This document shows positions 10,542 to 23,864 of a DNA stretch of 64,000 nucleotides, piece by piece. The notes beneath the pieces are model-generated. The model was not told the DNA's origin. It did not search any database and worked only from the letters and a program-made list of their open reading frames with translations. Numbering within the stretch: the stretch's first letter is position 1; every line of letters begins with the position of its first letter. The stretch lies in assembly GCA_000733355.1 (NCBI GenBank), contig JNVV01000021.1, forward strand, positions 336,480 through 400,479, read 5' to 3'. A program made the position numbers and the translations under genes. This DNA comes from Falciphora oryzae. Its lineage: Eukaryota; Ascomycota; Sordariomycetes; Magnaporthales; Magnaporthaceae.

Positions 10542-11575
10542 ATGTTATTCTCACTTGTTACCAGGAGCCAGACGGCCAGGACTGCATCGCAGCTGAGATG
10601 TTTCAGCTCGACGCCTTTACGGAGGGCCGCTGAGGTCAAGCGACTGGGAGTGCTTGGCGCGGGCCAGATGGTGAGTTTCGTCTGACACGTGCTTGAAATC
10701 ACAAATCACGCAGAAGCCACCAACTGATGCACCAAGAGCAGGGACTCGGGATAGCACTCGTGGCCGCAAAGACGGCCCAGGTGCCCGTGACGCTGGTCGA
10801 CTCGAACCAGGGAGCGCTGGACAAGTCCCTCGCGTTCGCCGAGAAGCTGCTCTCCAAGGACGTGCAAAAGGCGCGCATCAGCCAGGAGGACGCCGATGCC
10901 GCCTTCAAGCGCATCACGCCGACCACGTCGCTGGACGAGGGGCTGGCCGACGTGGACTTTGTGATCGAGGCTGTGCCCGAGATCCCCAGCCTCAAGTACG
11001 ACATCTTTGCCCGCCTGGCCAAGGTGTGCCCGCCGCACGCCATCCTGGCCACCAACACGTCGTCCATCTCCATCACGCGCATCGCCGCCGCCACGACGGC
11101 CAACCCGACCGACACGTCGGCCAGCTCGCGCGTGGTGTCGACGCACTTTATGAACCCGGTGCCGGTGCAGAAGGGTGTCGAGATCATCAGCGGGCTGCAG
11201 ACCAGCAAGGCCACGCTCGACACCGCCGTCGAGTTCTGCAAGGCCATGGGGAAAGTCCCCTCGGTGTCGGCTGACTCGCCGGGGTTCCTGGCCAACCGGA
11301 TCCTGATGCCGTACATCAACGAGGCCATCATCTGCCTCGAGACCGGGGTGGGCGAGCGCGACGCCATCGACGCCATCATGAAGAACGGCACCAACGTGCC
11401 CATGGGCCCGCTGCAGCTGGCCGACTTCATCGGGCTCGACACGTGCCTGGCCATCATGAAGGTGCTGCACGGGGAGACGGGCGACTCCAAGTACCGGCCC
11501 AGCGTGCTGCTGCAGAAGATGGTGGACGCCGGCTGGCTGGGCAAGAAGAGCGGCAAGGGCTTCTACGAGTATTGA
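10542..11575 (+). CDS. 3-hydroxyacyl-CoA (3-hydroxybutyryl-CoA) dehydrogenase, mitochondrial, 320 aa
   Basis: Exon 1 is 10542-10670 and exon 2 is 10742-11575. The 71-nt intron runs from GTGAGT to AGCAG with a CTGAT-type branch site. The first 30 residues (MLFSLVTRSQTARTASQLRC and on) are Arg/Ser-rich without acids, as in a mitochondrial presequence. The NAD-binding motif GAGQMG lies at residues 39-44 and is completed only by the splice. The middle has VDFVIEAVPE and ATNTSSISITRIA, with STHFMNPVPVQKGVEII as the catalytic His region. The C-terminal domain has GFLANRILMPYINEA and PMGPLQLADFIGLDTCL and ends SGKGFYEY. This is the full-length single-function enzyme, which oxidises short-chain L-3-hydroxyacyl-CoA in mitochondrial beta-oxidation. 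Chain-length preference cannot be read from sequence. Confidence 0.95.
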
Positions 11576-12049
11576 GGACGGGTTGCTAGCGATGTATGAC
11601 TATGACTAGGATGGCCGGGCAGACGCAACAGCGTCTTGTCTGGAGTAGAGTAGAGTGCTTGTTAGTGCACGGGTGACGTCTTCGGTGGTCTGCGGCGATT
11701 CAGGGTTCCCCGCGGAGGCGCTGTGGAGTCTCCTCGCCGTGTTTGCCATGATTCTCGCTCTGGTAATCTGGGTCATTTTGGATCATCGATCGGCGGATGC
11801 AGGCTGCGGTCCGCCGCGTCCCCAGAAATAACGAAAAAAAAAATCAATCGGCGCCAGTTCTTGCCCCAACTTTTTGCGACCACCAAAGGCCAAGCGAATT
11901 GCAGAAATGCGCGCCTTGTGCTAGACAATTACTGTCTAGTCTCGATTCAATTGTTTCCATTTCTTTTTTCTATTTGGAACATGCCGTCTGGTGGCCTTTA
12001 GTGCGGTGACGGAACAGAACCGCTTGAGGCGCAATTAAACCAAAAATCG
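11576..12049. other. Intergenic region, 3' flank of the dehydrogenase and promoter of the BOR1-like gene
   Basis: 474 nt between tandem genes on the same strand. It becomes A/T-richer towards the right, as expected for a terminator and promoter. No open reading frame of interest. Confidence 0.5.
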
Positions 12050-14212
12050 ATGGCGGGCCACCACACCGCATCCCCGGGTGGCGACCGGGACGCACCGATG
12101 TCGGCAGCACGGCCCTCGGACGAGTACATCCGTCCTGTTGCTGCCGCTGGAGGCAATATGCCAACGGCCTCGGGCCGCCCTTCGTCACCCGCCCGCTCTG
12201 GCCTTCGGCAAAGAAGCCCCGACGCGATGGAGGAGCCGGCCAGCGGTGCCAGCAGCCGGCGCCGAGGCGGGTCCCCGTGGTGGAGGATCCGCCTCTTCCG
12301 GGGCATGACCAACGACGTGCGCCAGCGTCTGCCCTACTACGCCTCGGACTGGACGGACGCCTGGGACTACCGTGTCGTGCCCGCGACCATCTACATGTAT
12401 TTTGCAAAGTGCGTCGTCAACCCCTTCATTTTTTTCTCTCTCTGTATGAGCAGGTACTAACCATGGACCTCCATCACAGCATCCTCCCGGCCCTGGCCTT
12501 CTCACTGGACATGTTCACCAAGACCAACATGCAGTTCGGCGTCAACGAAGTCCTCCTGGCCTCGGTCCTCGGCGCCGTGGCCTTTGCCGTGCTGTCCTGC
12601 CAGCCCCTGGTCATTGTCGGCGTCACCGGGCCCATCACCGTGTTCAACTAGTAAGGCCGCCCTTTTCAAGCCCCCTATCCCTCGCCACCTCACTAACACC
12701 CCATCCCTCATCAGCACCGTCTACGACATCATGAGCCCAACAGGCACCAACTACCTCGCCTTCATGTGCTGGATCGGCCTCTGGTCGCTCGTCCTGCACT
12801 GGATCCTGGCCGTCACCAACTCGTGCAACTGGCTGCGCTACGTCACGCGCTTCCCCTGCGACATCTTCGGCTTCTACGTCGCCTGCATCTACCTGCAAAA
12901 GGGCGTCGAGGTCCTGTCGCGCCTGGGCGACGCCGAGCCCTTTTACCTCTCCGTCGCCGTCGCCGTCCTCGTCTTTGGGGTTGCCTACCTCTGCGGCGTT
13001 CTTGGCGCTAGCACCCTCTTCACCCACCCGGTCCGCGTCTTCCTCAAGGACTACGGCACCCCTTTGACCGTCATCTTCTTCACGGGCTTCGTCCACATCG
13101 GCCGCATGGCCACCGTGCAGCTGGAAGTCCTGCCCACGGCCCCGTCCTTCGTCCCGACGCTGCAGTCGCGCAGCTGGCTCGTCGACTTCTGGAACCTCAG
13201 CCCTTCCCACATCTTCCTCGCCCTGCCCTTTGCCGTCCTGCTCACCGTGCTGTTCTGGTTCGACCACAACGTGTCGTCACTCATCGCGCAAGGCACCGAG
13301 TTCCCCTTGCGCAAGCCCGCCGGCTTCCACTGGGACCTGTTCCTGCTCGGCCTGACGACCGGCGTCGCCGGCCTGCTCGGCCTGCCCTTCCCCAACGGCC
13401 TCATCCCCCAGGCCCCCTTCCACACCGGGTCGCTCTGCGTCACCGCCATGGTGCCCGAGGACGACGAGGCCAGCAGCAGCGCCAGCGAAGCAGCAACAAC
13501 CTCGCAACAACCATCACAAGCACCAGCAGCAGCAGCAGACACCTCCAAGACCCGCTACGTCTCGCGCGCGACCCACGTCGTCGAGCAGCGCGTCTCCAAC
13601 CTGGCCCAGGGGCTCCTCACCCTCGGCACCATGTCCCCGCCCCTGCTCGCCGTCTTGCACCTGATCCCGCAGGCCGTGCTGGCGGGGCTCTTCTTCGTCA
13701 TGGGCGTCCAGGCCCTGGAGTCCAACGGCATCACGGCCAAGCTCCTCTTCCTCTGCCGCGACGCAGCCCTCACGCCCCGCTCGCACCCGCTGCTCCGCGT
13801 CCGCCGCCGCCGCGCCGTCTGGGCCTTTGTGGGCACCGAGCTGGCCGGGTTCGGCGCGACGTTTGCGATCACGCAGACGGTTGCCGCGGTCGGGTTCCCG
13901 GTGTTCATTTTGGCGCTGATACCCGCCAGGGCGCTGCTGCTGCCGCGCTGGTTCGAGCCGGTTGAGCTGGCGCTGCTGGACGCGCCGACGGCGAGTCCGT
14001 TCACGATGGAGAACATTGGCGGTGTGTATGGGGCGCCTGAGGATGGGGTCGTTGATGCCGGGGCGGGCTCGGGCGCGGACGACGTCGAGGGTGGGAGGAA
14101 GGGGTCGGCTGCGGGAGGAGGAGGTAGAGGGGCCGCGTCGTCGGCGGCGGAGCCGGTCGAGAAGACTTCGGCGAGGCACCGCCCGGCGGGGCCCGGGGTG
14201 GTCGAGGAGTAG
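12050..14212 (+). CDS. BOR1: Bicarbonate/borate anion exchanger family transporter, 675 aa
   Basis: Exons are 12050-12408, 12480-12650 and 12715-14212. The introns are 71 nt (GTGCGT..CACAG) and 64 nt (GTAAGG..ATCAG). Residues 1-80 are hydrophilic and Arg/Ser-rich. Then comes the family block LFRGMTNDVRQRLPYYASDW. The membrane core opens with MYFANILPALAFSLDMFT and holds the signature QPLVIVGVTGPITVFNYTVYD and about ten to twelve hydrophobic helices, ending near WFEPVELALLD. A Gln/Ala/Ser-rich insert (about 470-510) sits in a loop after the GLPFPNGLIPQAPFHTGSL block. The C-tail is Gly/Arg-rich. The fungal members are plasma-membrane or vacuolar HCO3_cotransp proteins, and yeast Bor1 exports borate. 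Borate rather than bicarbonate as the substrate is inference from that relation. Confidence 0.93.
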
Positions 14213-17200
14213 AACGCGGGAGGAGGCGGCGGTCGATGGGGTCCGTCGACAAGGTCCCGGCCATTCCATCCAGTCCTGCGTCTTTTCCAATCTCTTTTTC
14301 TGGTGACTTGCTTCAACACCTCCACACGCATCTAGCTGTATTCATCTCAAGGCACTGCATCAGCATTAGGCATCGGGGATATCAAAGGATATAAATATTC
14401 GACCGACAGCAACGATGGCACGAAGGCGGCCCTTGCTACTATTTCTTTTTCGAGATTGCATAGTGGCACACGGGAAGCAAATGATATTGACCGTAGATCT
14501 GTACACACGAAGCCGGAGCAATCTGGACACCCTTTTTTTCCTTCGCCACAAATCCTGAGTGATGTCGCCGAGATTGCAACTAATATCGTCGTCACTGCCT
14601 GCTCGCCCTGCGTCTCGGCGATCCCCCGGCCAACAGCAACAGTTCGCATGGCATCGTCATCAGGCCACGGCGTCAACACAATTCAAGTAAAATTAAAGAG
14701 CGGTTTAGGGAGCCAACGATATGAAAGAGTGATTGTTGCGCAAGGCTGGGCTCTCGCTCCTGACGCAGGGGGCTTGATTTCGCGGCTTGTTTGGCAATAT
14801 CTCGCGTTTGATTAGGTTCACTATCACGAATAATACGGATAGAGGGCTACACAAAATGCAATTCTCTCCTTTATCCTCCGACTGGTCTCGCTCTCTTGGC
14901 AGCGTCAACGAGGTTGGAGTCAAATAGGCAGTTTTTTTTATGAGATCGCCATCGCTCAGGTAGCCACAAACCAGCTAGATGTCTGTCTACTGCTCCCACA
15001 ATTCCTATGTTGCCTCGGGTTTCCCTTTAAAGAGGCAGGAACGGTGTTGTATGAGGTTAGGTTTTCTCGCCTGCGTATTGCGGCCTCTACCCCCTGGGCC
15101 CAGCAGCGGAGGCCTGGCCACGAGCACGTGTATACACACTATTCGGCCTCCTCAGAGGTCGAGCTCATCCGCTTAAACGGGTCCAGAAGCCGGCCCGGCA
15201 GCCAGCAACGGCTTGTCCTTCGGCCACTAACAGTTCTAATCTAGCTGCAGTCTCGCGCAGAGCTACTTTTCCCCGCGCATATCATCGGCACCCACATGAT
15301 GCGTCCAAGTCCGCAAGGTCGGAGGGGGTAAAGGTATAAGCAGGGGTGGATGAGCGGCAAGGTCATAAACCGATAGTGCTGGCCAAACCATATACGGCAG
15401 GTGGATAAAGGCTACTCGGCTACAATGTAGAGGCGTCTCGCGATGCTGCTACGGATCCCCGCATGCTTGGCCCTATCGCCGGGCTTTTCTCTCCCCGCCG
15501 ATCGGCCGTGCTCTCTGACCACTCGCTGTCATCCCTCATGTTGCTCTCCTCGGGAAGAGAAGACGATGTGATCGGCGGGGAGACGCGGGTCAGGTGGTCT
15601 CGGGTTGTGCTATTGCTTCTGGGATGAGCTGGATGAGTCTCGGTATCCATATATTGCGGGTGGGCCGACCATGAGCATGGTAGGTCTCCTGCGCTCGTCT
15701 CTATCTTCAGATCCCTGACAGTCAGTAAGATTGAGCCGCCGTTCAAGCATGACCTCACCCCGTGCTGACCACCATGTAGACTTGAGAGTCGATGCCGGTC
15801 GTCCTTGCCGACGAGCTCTCTCCCTCCGCTATCATTTTTGGCGAGAGAAGATTTGGGCGAAGCAGACGACAGACCGAGTCTTGGTCTGATCGTCGGTTTG
15901 CAAAGCTTTGCGTGCTCTGTCCTGTGCTCATTGAGTGTTCTCGCCGCTGAAGCATAGCCGGGCCCTGACCAGCCAGGCCTCCCCTGGTTGGCATTCTTTC
16001 ATGCAAAGAGCGACTGTCTACGGGGGTGTAAAGAAGAGCTATGCGGATAGCGGTATATTAAGGGCAGTATGCGGGGTGATATTGGAGGTTTCTCTGCTCA
16101 CGCCTCTCTTGTCCTGACATCCGTCGCCTGATGTTTCTGCCGCCCCTCTCCCGCAGGAAGGGCCTGCTGTCAGCGATCTGCCGGATGCCGGCTGATCTGC
16201 TGAAGAGATGGTCTTCTCCTCTCTAGCCGGCGTTCGAGCTGGCGGGGACAGGAGAATTGAGAGGCGTGGCCTGGCCGAAGTGGTTCAGACTTGGTTCCTG
16301 CACCCCTATTCGACAGGTTATCTGGCACCCCCTGAGCAGCCCATCGGCGGCGGTCGTTGGACGTGGGGTCTCTAGATTGGGCCCTCGGCTTGGAGGAAAA
16401 CGAAGAAAATGGGCCATTACGATAAGTGCCGTGCCAATGCGAACCAGGGTCAGAGCACTTGCGTAAGTGTTCCCGTCTGAATGGCAGCAGGAGCAAGTTC
16501 GGGTTCATTCAAGCGTGCCCCCTAGAGAACACGCCAGGAGGCGACCGAGAACCTGATCCTTGAATGGGAGCCACTTGCGGCTCTTCCAGTACGAACCCCC
16601 CGCCAGCTCGTGATTACCCCCGTAATTGTATCCGGATCAGCCGCCGCAGTATCAGGGCCGGACCTCTAGGATCAGGGATGAGAGGGTTTGCATGTAGCGA
16701 GCGGCGCAGGACTTGACAGTAGTTGTCCAGACAATGATATGAGGCGCAGGCACGCCTCCTTGCAGGCTGCCACTGTGGCACAGCTATCCAACTGACCGGA
16801 AACGCGAAAGATAGGAACGCGGGAAGAATTGAGGCATAAGCATGATCCAGGAGGTTCCAGCAGCTGATGGACCCAGCCGCTTCACCGGCCCTCGGCGCCG
16901 ACGGGCATTGCTCCAAGGCCTCGCCAGTACCACGCTTCTGGTAGCCGCGCACGGGAAGGAGGCACGCCCCTCCAAAGCATCTGTACCGGCCGTCTGTCAG
17001 ATCTGGGAAACAGAAGGGAAAGAAGGGACTCGTAAGTTTGGCGGCCGAGGTGACATGACGTGACGTGCAACCGCAGCCTTGGAGCCGACCCAAGCGACAC
17101 TTGGGAAAGGGGGAGGGGTGTGGAAAAGAATGGGCGATCCGGCTCTAGGAGAACCTGGGAGCGGTGGTGGCTAGCCGTCGTCCTCAGATGTATTCCTAGG

Positions 17201-19570
17201 ACACACGACAGAACAGCTTCCGAGAGGTTCGGGTGGGTTTTAGGCAAAATGCCCAGGACCGAGACCCAGGCAGAAAACCCGGGATGCACACACGCCCGTG
17301 ATGCAAGCTGGAGGGAACTGCAGCAGCGGGGAAGCGACGCGGGCCAAGACTAGTTGAATCGGGAGAGGACAGGAGGCAGATGGGAAAGCATCTGGATATT
17401 GGAAAATGAGCAGGGACCCGGTTTTCGCAGGCTCTGGTTGGTGATCAACAATCAATGGCGGTTTAATCAAGACGGCCACAAGCCTCGGGCCTTGATTGAA
17501 TCAATAAAATGGAGAGGCTGGGAGGGTTCAGGTTGGATGAGCCCGCCAGAGGACCAATCAACCTGGCCCTCAGACCAGACCCCAGACCAGACCAGGTAGC
17601 CAGCCGCGATCTCCAGCTCTCGGGATAGCAGCTGGGTTTCAATCGTTTTATTCTCCGAGCGGGCATGGCAGCCAGGGTCGTGGGAGCCGTCTCGTGTCTG
17701 TGTGTGTGGCAGCGGCCGCTTCCTCTGTGACAAGCCCAGGTTCCGGATGCGACGCCGAGATGTCCAGCACGTGATGGGACACACGCTGAATGGCCTGAGA
17801 TAAACGCCCAGATTTTCCTCGGCTTGAAGGCGCCGTGGCTGGGTAAAGACGGCGGCGTGCGCAGGAGAGATCTGGCAGAGTGCAAAGTTAGTTGAGTGCT
17901 CTCCGTTCCTGGCTCAATTCCCCATGTTTTTTTCCCCAGACTTTTTTCGTGCGCGAACACCTCGCCTTGGCTGTCGGCTTTTGTCATGACAGCCGAAGTG
18001 GCTGCCCCACTGTCTGTGGGTGGGTCTCCGCTCCCAATCCGGCATGGCGCGGGCCTGGGTCTCCTGCAAGGCGCGTGCAACCTGGCCCGTGCACCAACCA
18101 CGCGAATCTCGACAACGGTCCTGCCAAGCGCAGCCAACCTCGGTCCATCGCCAAACCTACCGCCAACCACGACACCCCCAACGGGAGCTGCTCCAACCAG
18201 TCGCGACAAGCTGACTTGCTTGCCAGGGACGACAAGACCCGATAATGGCACGCACATTTCCGAGCTGGCACTACGACATCGGGGTGGCCCTCTGCCTCCC
18301 AGCTGCTGCTAGCGAGATGCTACCCCGGCCCTCCCCTCACTTCCGTCATTCTCCGCTCCCTACGCGGCTGCCTCTTTTCGACTGATCGGCAGTGCGACGC
18401 TGCCTGCATCTGCATCCTGCTGGGGGCGTCCGCCGTCCTCGTATAACGGCCACAGCAGTCAGCAGTGCAGCCAGCCAGCCCCGGTGGACCCCAATGCTGC
18501 CTCCTGGCTTTCACCGCATCCCCATCGCGTCTCGCTTCCGCCGCCGAGCGGCCCACGGAGACGAGCGATCTGGGCCGCCGCCGGTCGGGCTGGGCCAGCT
18601 GGCCGCCTGTGCTGTGTAAGGTGGTGGCAAGGTAGCCTCTTGTTGTTTCCAAACTGGGAGCTTCTCGGCCTCAGCTTCGCGTCGCTGCCTTTCTCGTACC
18701 AGACTCGCAGCTCCTGGGCCGCAAGGGCCGCCGGTCCCTACGGGCTCCTGCATGGCCTTCCTGCCTCGACCCAGGGAAAGGGTCGCCGGGGCCCGCGCGC
18801 CCCGTCACCACCATGTGCGGTGCTTCCGATTCCAGACTTCCTGTTTTTGGCTTGTCTGCCAAAAGGTTTCGGTATCGACGGACCGTCGAGAGCTGCTGAG
18901 GCTAGACGCGGCGGGCCCGTCATCATCCTCTCTGGCCGCATGGACGCATGTCGGTTGTCCCGGCCTCTGGCGCCAGCGACCTTCACACAGCTCAACTCAC
19001 AACCTCACAATACCGCACGCCCTCACCCAGCACGAGCCCCACCAGGTAAGTGGGTTGACATTTTTTGCCTATTTCATGCAGCACTGTCCGCATACCATTG
19101 GATAGGCATGTAGTATGCGTCTGCACCTGCGTCTACCTCAGCTCCTACCTCAGCTCTCCTACTCCCCGCCACTCCCAGGGCTATGCGGGGGCAGCTTTTG
19201 CAGATCACAAGTCCCGCTCTGCTGCGTCGCCGCCTCCCGTGATGCCCCAAGCTCGCACTGCATAAAAGTGCAAGCGCACATTATCCCCATTCTTTCTCGT
19301 CTATACAACCTCTGCAAGTCAGCTGGGATACCCACTTCCTGTAGCGAAACAAAGCACAATGCCATGAAAGCGGCACTTGTTCTCGCTGCAGAAGCAGTCC
19401 AGCTAAGCCGGGCCGTTTCTGCGCTTGCCGCCATCGTGTCCCGTCCCATCCCCACACCACGACAAGATCGCATATAAACAAGCACAAAAAATATTCTCCC
19501 CTGTGACACGCTGCATAAGCAGGGGCGTGCGGCCATGGCCAAGACTACCAGAGTGGAAGGGCGCGGACCA

Positions 19571-20840
19571 GTCGATCGAGGCAGGCCGAGTCTGACAGCC
19601 GACGTTCCTGGAGAGGGAGGAGACACTAAACCCGAAGTCGGGCTCTGGCTTTCCGGGGCCGAGTTGCGGTTGCCAGTTGGAAGACCTCGATAGCCGAGAC
19701 GATGTTGTGGCCGAAAGCAGGCGAGCCCGAGTAAGTGACGAGGCGCTAACCGTCGATCGAGGTCAGGGTCCGACGGGGGGTGGACGCGGGCGTGTGCGTC
19801 TGTCAAAGCAAGGATTATAAAAACAGAAATAAACAAAGGAGGTATAATCCTCATACATAAACCTCCGATGCGGTATGCTGCTTCCGGATCCGTTGGGCTG
19901 TCTGTCCGTCTGGGAGTCCAAATTCTCTTTCCAAAACCCGAGTCGCCACATGGCAATTTCTGTCGTGCACAAACGCCCAGGTTTCCTCGTCCTGTTGCGC
20001 TTTACCTCTTGACACGTTTACGAGATTGCCAAGAGCGGATGAAAATCGATCGAGATGCCATCGTGTCGCTCACATATACGAGCATCACACACAGGATTTT
20101 GCCCCCGATAGAGCCTTTTAATCTGGGGTATCCTGCGCAGCCCGGCGCGTTTCCGCTGAGCCTCAGGACAAAGGCATGTTATAGACATGATTACGTACGG
20201 CGGCTGAAGGAGGAGGGGTCTGCGCGCCGAGGCCCGGCCGCTGGGAGAGCAAAACACGGAAAAATTCAATTCGACAGTTTTGGTGACTGGCCTGATCTTT
20301 TGTGCAAGCCACTCCTCCCCCTCCTTCTTCCTCACTCCCCGTGCGCCCCTGACATCCCTGTACGTGTCCCTGCCCCTCGTTTGCATTTTCAATCTATCTA
20401 ATGGACATATCGCGTCTGCCCGCCGCCGACCCTCTTTGTGCACGCCTCACACCTGCGACTGAAAATACGTGCGTTAACACACGCACAGAGCGAGCTGGAG
20501 GAGGGGAGTGAGGATGGGGAGTGTGCAGGCTGTCGAGGAGCGCAGATGGATCGAGCGCCAGGATGGGAGATGACAGAACGGGACTTCCTGGAGAAGCAAA
20601 AATAAGCAAGCCCGTTTTCCAACAACGAAATACACGCCCCTTTTTTATTTGACCTCCGCTTTCCAAGGCCTGGATTTTCGCTGTCTGATGCTACTCCCCT
20701 CACTCACCCACTCCCTCCCCTGATCCTCTCCGGGTCACACCGTCTGCCGTCGTGCCACTCGACACTGTCTGATTTGGCTGTCTCTCTGTCTCTCTTTCCC
20801 CCTGGCTCTCCGCCATGGGCCGAGGTTCGGTCGATCGAGG
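19571..20840 (+). repeat. Three dispersed copies of GTCGATCGAGG
   Basis: Exact copies lie at 19571-19581, 19752-19762 and 20830-20840, all in the same orientation. Each contains the palindrome TCGATCGA. A related CGATCGAG lies near 20046. Confidence 0.6.
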
Positions 20841-23431
20841 CCGGGCGTGTGCGTCCGTGTGCGAGTGTAGATTGTACCTTTGTCTTTGTATGTGGCTTGC
20901 GCGCGCGCCTATCTGTGTGCAGCACGAGTAAGTCGTTCCCTTTTGCCTCCACGCCCAACCCGATCTCCCGGGGTCCGTCGGCTCTCTTTTGTTTTAAACC
21001 TCCCACCCTCCCGCCCGCTCGAACGGCTCTCAGCATGTAAGGCGAGAGGGGCCGTGCTCAGGTCGTGCACGGCCGACGGTTCATGCCTCTCTTCCCAAGG
21101 GCCACAAACCTCTGTCTCGCAATCTTTCGTGGCACGCTAGCCATGTGGCCTTTTCCCCACCCTTATTCAGGCTACAGGGAATGTGTGTTTCCCATCTACC
21201 CGTGTTTTTGGCCACACTGGCTGCTGATACAGACGGACGGCCGCGGCCACCGCCGCCTCTCTCCTCAGGCTGTGGTGTAGCCTCAGAAACCACGCATACC
21301 GCCACCTCAACGCGTGGCCTCCCCGTCCCGTCCTGTGCCGCCTCTCCTTTTTGTGTCTCTCAGCTGGTCTATCCCGTGCAACCGTCTTCTCTCCCGTACA
21401 CCGTGTCTGCTGGCCCCCATCTTCCTCCGTCACTCCGCAAGATACCCCGGTCTGGCTCTTTTTGCCTCAGGTCGGGCGACATTTCCCTTCCCACAACAAC
21501 AAGCACAAAAAGAACGAGGGTCCAGATCGTTTACTAGTGCGTTTCCCTTTGACACTTATCGTATATGCGTAAGGGCACCATGGCGTGGTTATTCTGTGGT
21601 GGGTTGGATGCTCAAATAAGCTGCAACCTAGGGCGGGCTCTCGCCCTTTTTGTCAGCAAGAGACCCGTGGGGGGACCATTCCCAATGAGGCCAAGGCTGA
21701 GGTGGGAGATGGGACGGAGAGCGAGGACGCCCGGGGAGCCTGAGTTTGTGGGAGGCGGGAAGGTGTCCCCACGCCGTTTGGAATAGTTTCGCACTCTGAG
21801 CGCTGGATGTACCGGGCTTGTACCTTTTTTTTTGTGGCCTTCATTTATCACCTCTTTCTCATTCCCTAAAGACCCCTGGGATGCATGATGGAGCCACTCC
21901 CCTGGAGGTTTAGAAAGAAAAAACAAAGGTCTCTCTCAACGCCTGATATCCCTCTCCAGCTGACCGAACAAGCTTCATTCTCTACCATCCCAAGTCTCAA
22001 ATGTGGGATGTGTGGGGGAAAGAAAGAGGAGATGGTGAAGGACGTAGAAGGGCAAAACAGGTGGCAGCAAAAAAAAATCCGTGCGTAAAGAAAGCCCGCG
22101 TGGCGGCCTCACACCACCACGATCAAACCAGCCCTGAACAATACCGCACCCCGTGCTCCGCCCTCCCGCGGCAGCACCTGCGTTAGCTGGACGCAGGGCA
22201 GCGGGCTCGAACCCTGCGGCGGGTAGGACATCTTAACAAAGCGGGCAGCCACCATTGCCCACCTTCCTTTGACCCTCTTCCTTTGCAGCAAGCAGCACAC
22301 ACACACTCGATGGTAGCCTCTTCGAGGCAGACACAAGAAACGGTCTAGACAAGCAGCTGAGGGTGCAGTCGTGCGTGGCCGATATTCCAGGCCCCAACAA
22401 ATAATCCCTTCCCAATCCTCCCCTCGCATTTCATCAATCCTTCCCAAGGGTCTCTTGATCTCCCACCGTTGGACGTTTGACCTTACCTCCAGCTTCCCGC
22501 CGCCATCCCTGCCTCCACCTGGCACAGCGAGATGGGACGAGAGCCGGGTATCTATCCAATCTACCGGCACTTTTTTGCCCTTCCCCCAGTGAGTCTCGGC
22601 CGAAGGCGGAAGGCTTGAGCTTACGGCGGCTGAGCTCAACGTTGGGCTGGAGAGAAGAGAAGGGAGAAAAAAAACCTTCTATAACTCAAACGTGAGATAA
22701 AACTGCAGCGTGGAAACAGCACACATACGGGATTTGCTGGCTGCTGCACGGCTCTTGGCGGAATGACGTGACTTGGCATAATTTGTCAACTTGGAAGTGC
22801 AAGAGCCGCACAGGCATGGATTCGGTGGGAAAGGATACGGGGAGGGGGTACGAGACACAAAACGGCTTTCCCGTTGGGAAACAAAGGACACGGATATAGT
22901 GTGGGAGTGTGGGAGGCCGTTTTGTCTGCTACACTGACAGCACGCGGCAAGGCTGCGACGTTTCCCCCGACGCCGAAGACGCGAGAGCGCGCGGCCACGT
23001 CGAGAAAGGGGTGTGGTGGTGGTGGCGGTGATGGTGGTGGTGCGGGAGTACGAAAAAGAAAAGGGGTGGATAACCGTTTCCGCTGTCATATCAGCGCCCG
23101 CCCGTATAATTTTTCATGTTTTTATTGCAGGCGGGTAGGCAGTTCGGCAAGCGTGTATGATCTGTAGCACACTAATATGCATCCCGAAACAAAGATTTAA
23201 AACGGAGCGGGAAGAAATAGAGTTATAATAACTTTTACATTCCGTCCTCCTCGTTCCATCTCCCCTCGATGCCAGCCGGTCGAACGTGGCCAAGCCTTTC
23301 AGCTCGCGCGTGACCCAACCTAAGCCGCCGATCTACCCTATCGCCCACGGCGGGGCGGGACCTAGGTGGTCACGATAGCGTTTTGGCGAGCCCGCAAATT
23401 TGTGTCAGCGGCGGAGGGTTGGGAGGAAGAG

Positions 23432-23454
23432 AAAAAAAAAAAAAAAAAAAAAAA
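23432..23454 (+). repeat. Poly(A) tract, 23 nt
   Basis: Uninterrupted A run in non-coding DNA. Confidence 0.9.
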
Positions 23455-23840
23455 GGACAAAAACAAAACGAAAAAAAAAGGCCCCATGTATTGAACTATG
23501 ACTCTGTCCAGTCCCAATAAAACAAGGCGAAAAAAAGAAATCAGAGCTAGCCGCTAGGCAGACGGGAGAAACGACAAGAAGGGACGGGGGAGCTGCAACA
23601 GAGCACAACCCCCAAAATGCAAGCAACCGCGCATGCCCGTCCGTCCTCTTCCAGAAGCCTCAGGGCATCCCTGGCAGCGCGGCTTCGGGATGCCCATCAG
23701 TGCCGGTTCTCGAACGAGGCAAGGATGGATTTGTTCCTTTTACACAGCCATCCCTTGCCCTTTTTCCTCTTGACCCCCATTTTCCCCCAATCCCCTTCCT
23801 CCCCTGCCGTATGTCCTTTGCCCATCTCTATATCTCTCTC

Positions 23841-23864
23841 AAAAAAAAAAAAAAAAAAAAAAAA
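23841..23864 (+). repeat. Poly(A) tract, 24 nt
   Basis: Uninterrupted A run after a CT-rich stretch in non-coding DNA. Confidence 0.9.

Noticed and set aside
19159..19956. 265-aa minus-strand open frame
   Set aside because: Its composition changes abruptly along its length, there is no motif, and it overlaps other equally long chance frames.
22140..22290. B-box-like GGTTCGAGCCC on the minus strand
   Set aside because: No A box at the right distance, no T-stem or acceptor closure, and no related copy seen.
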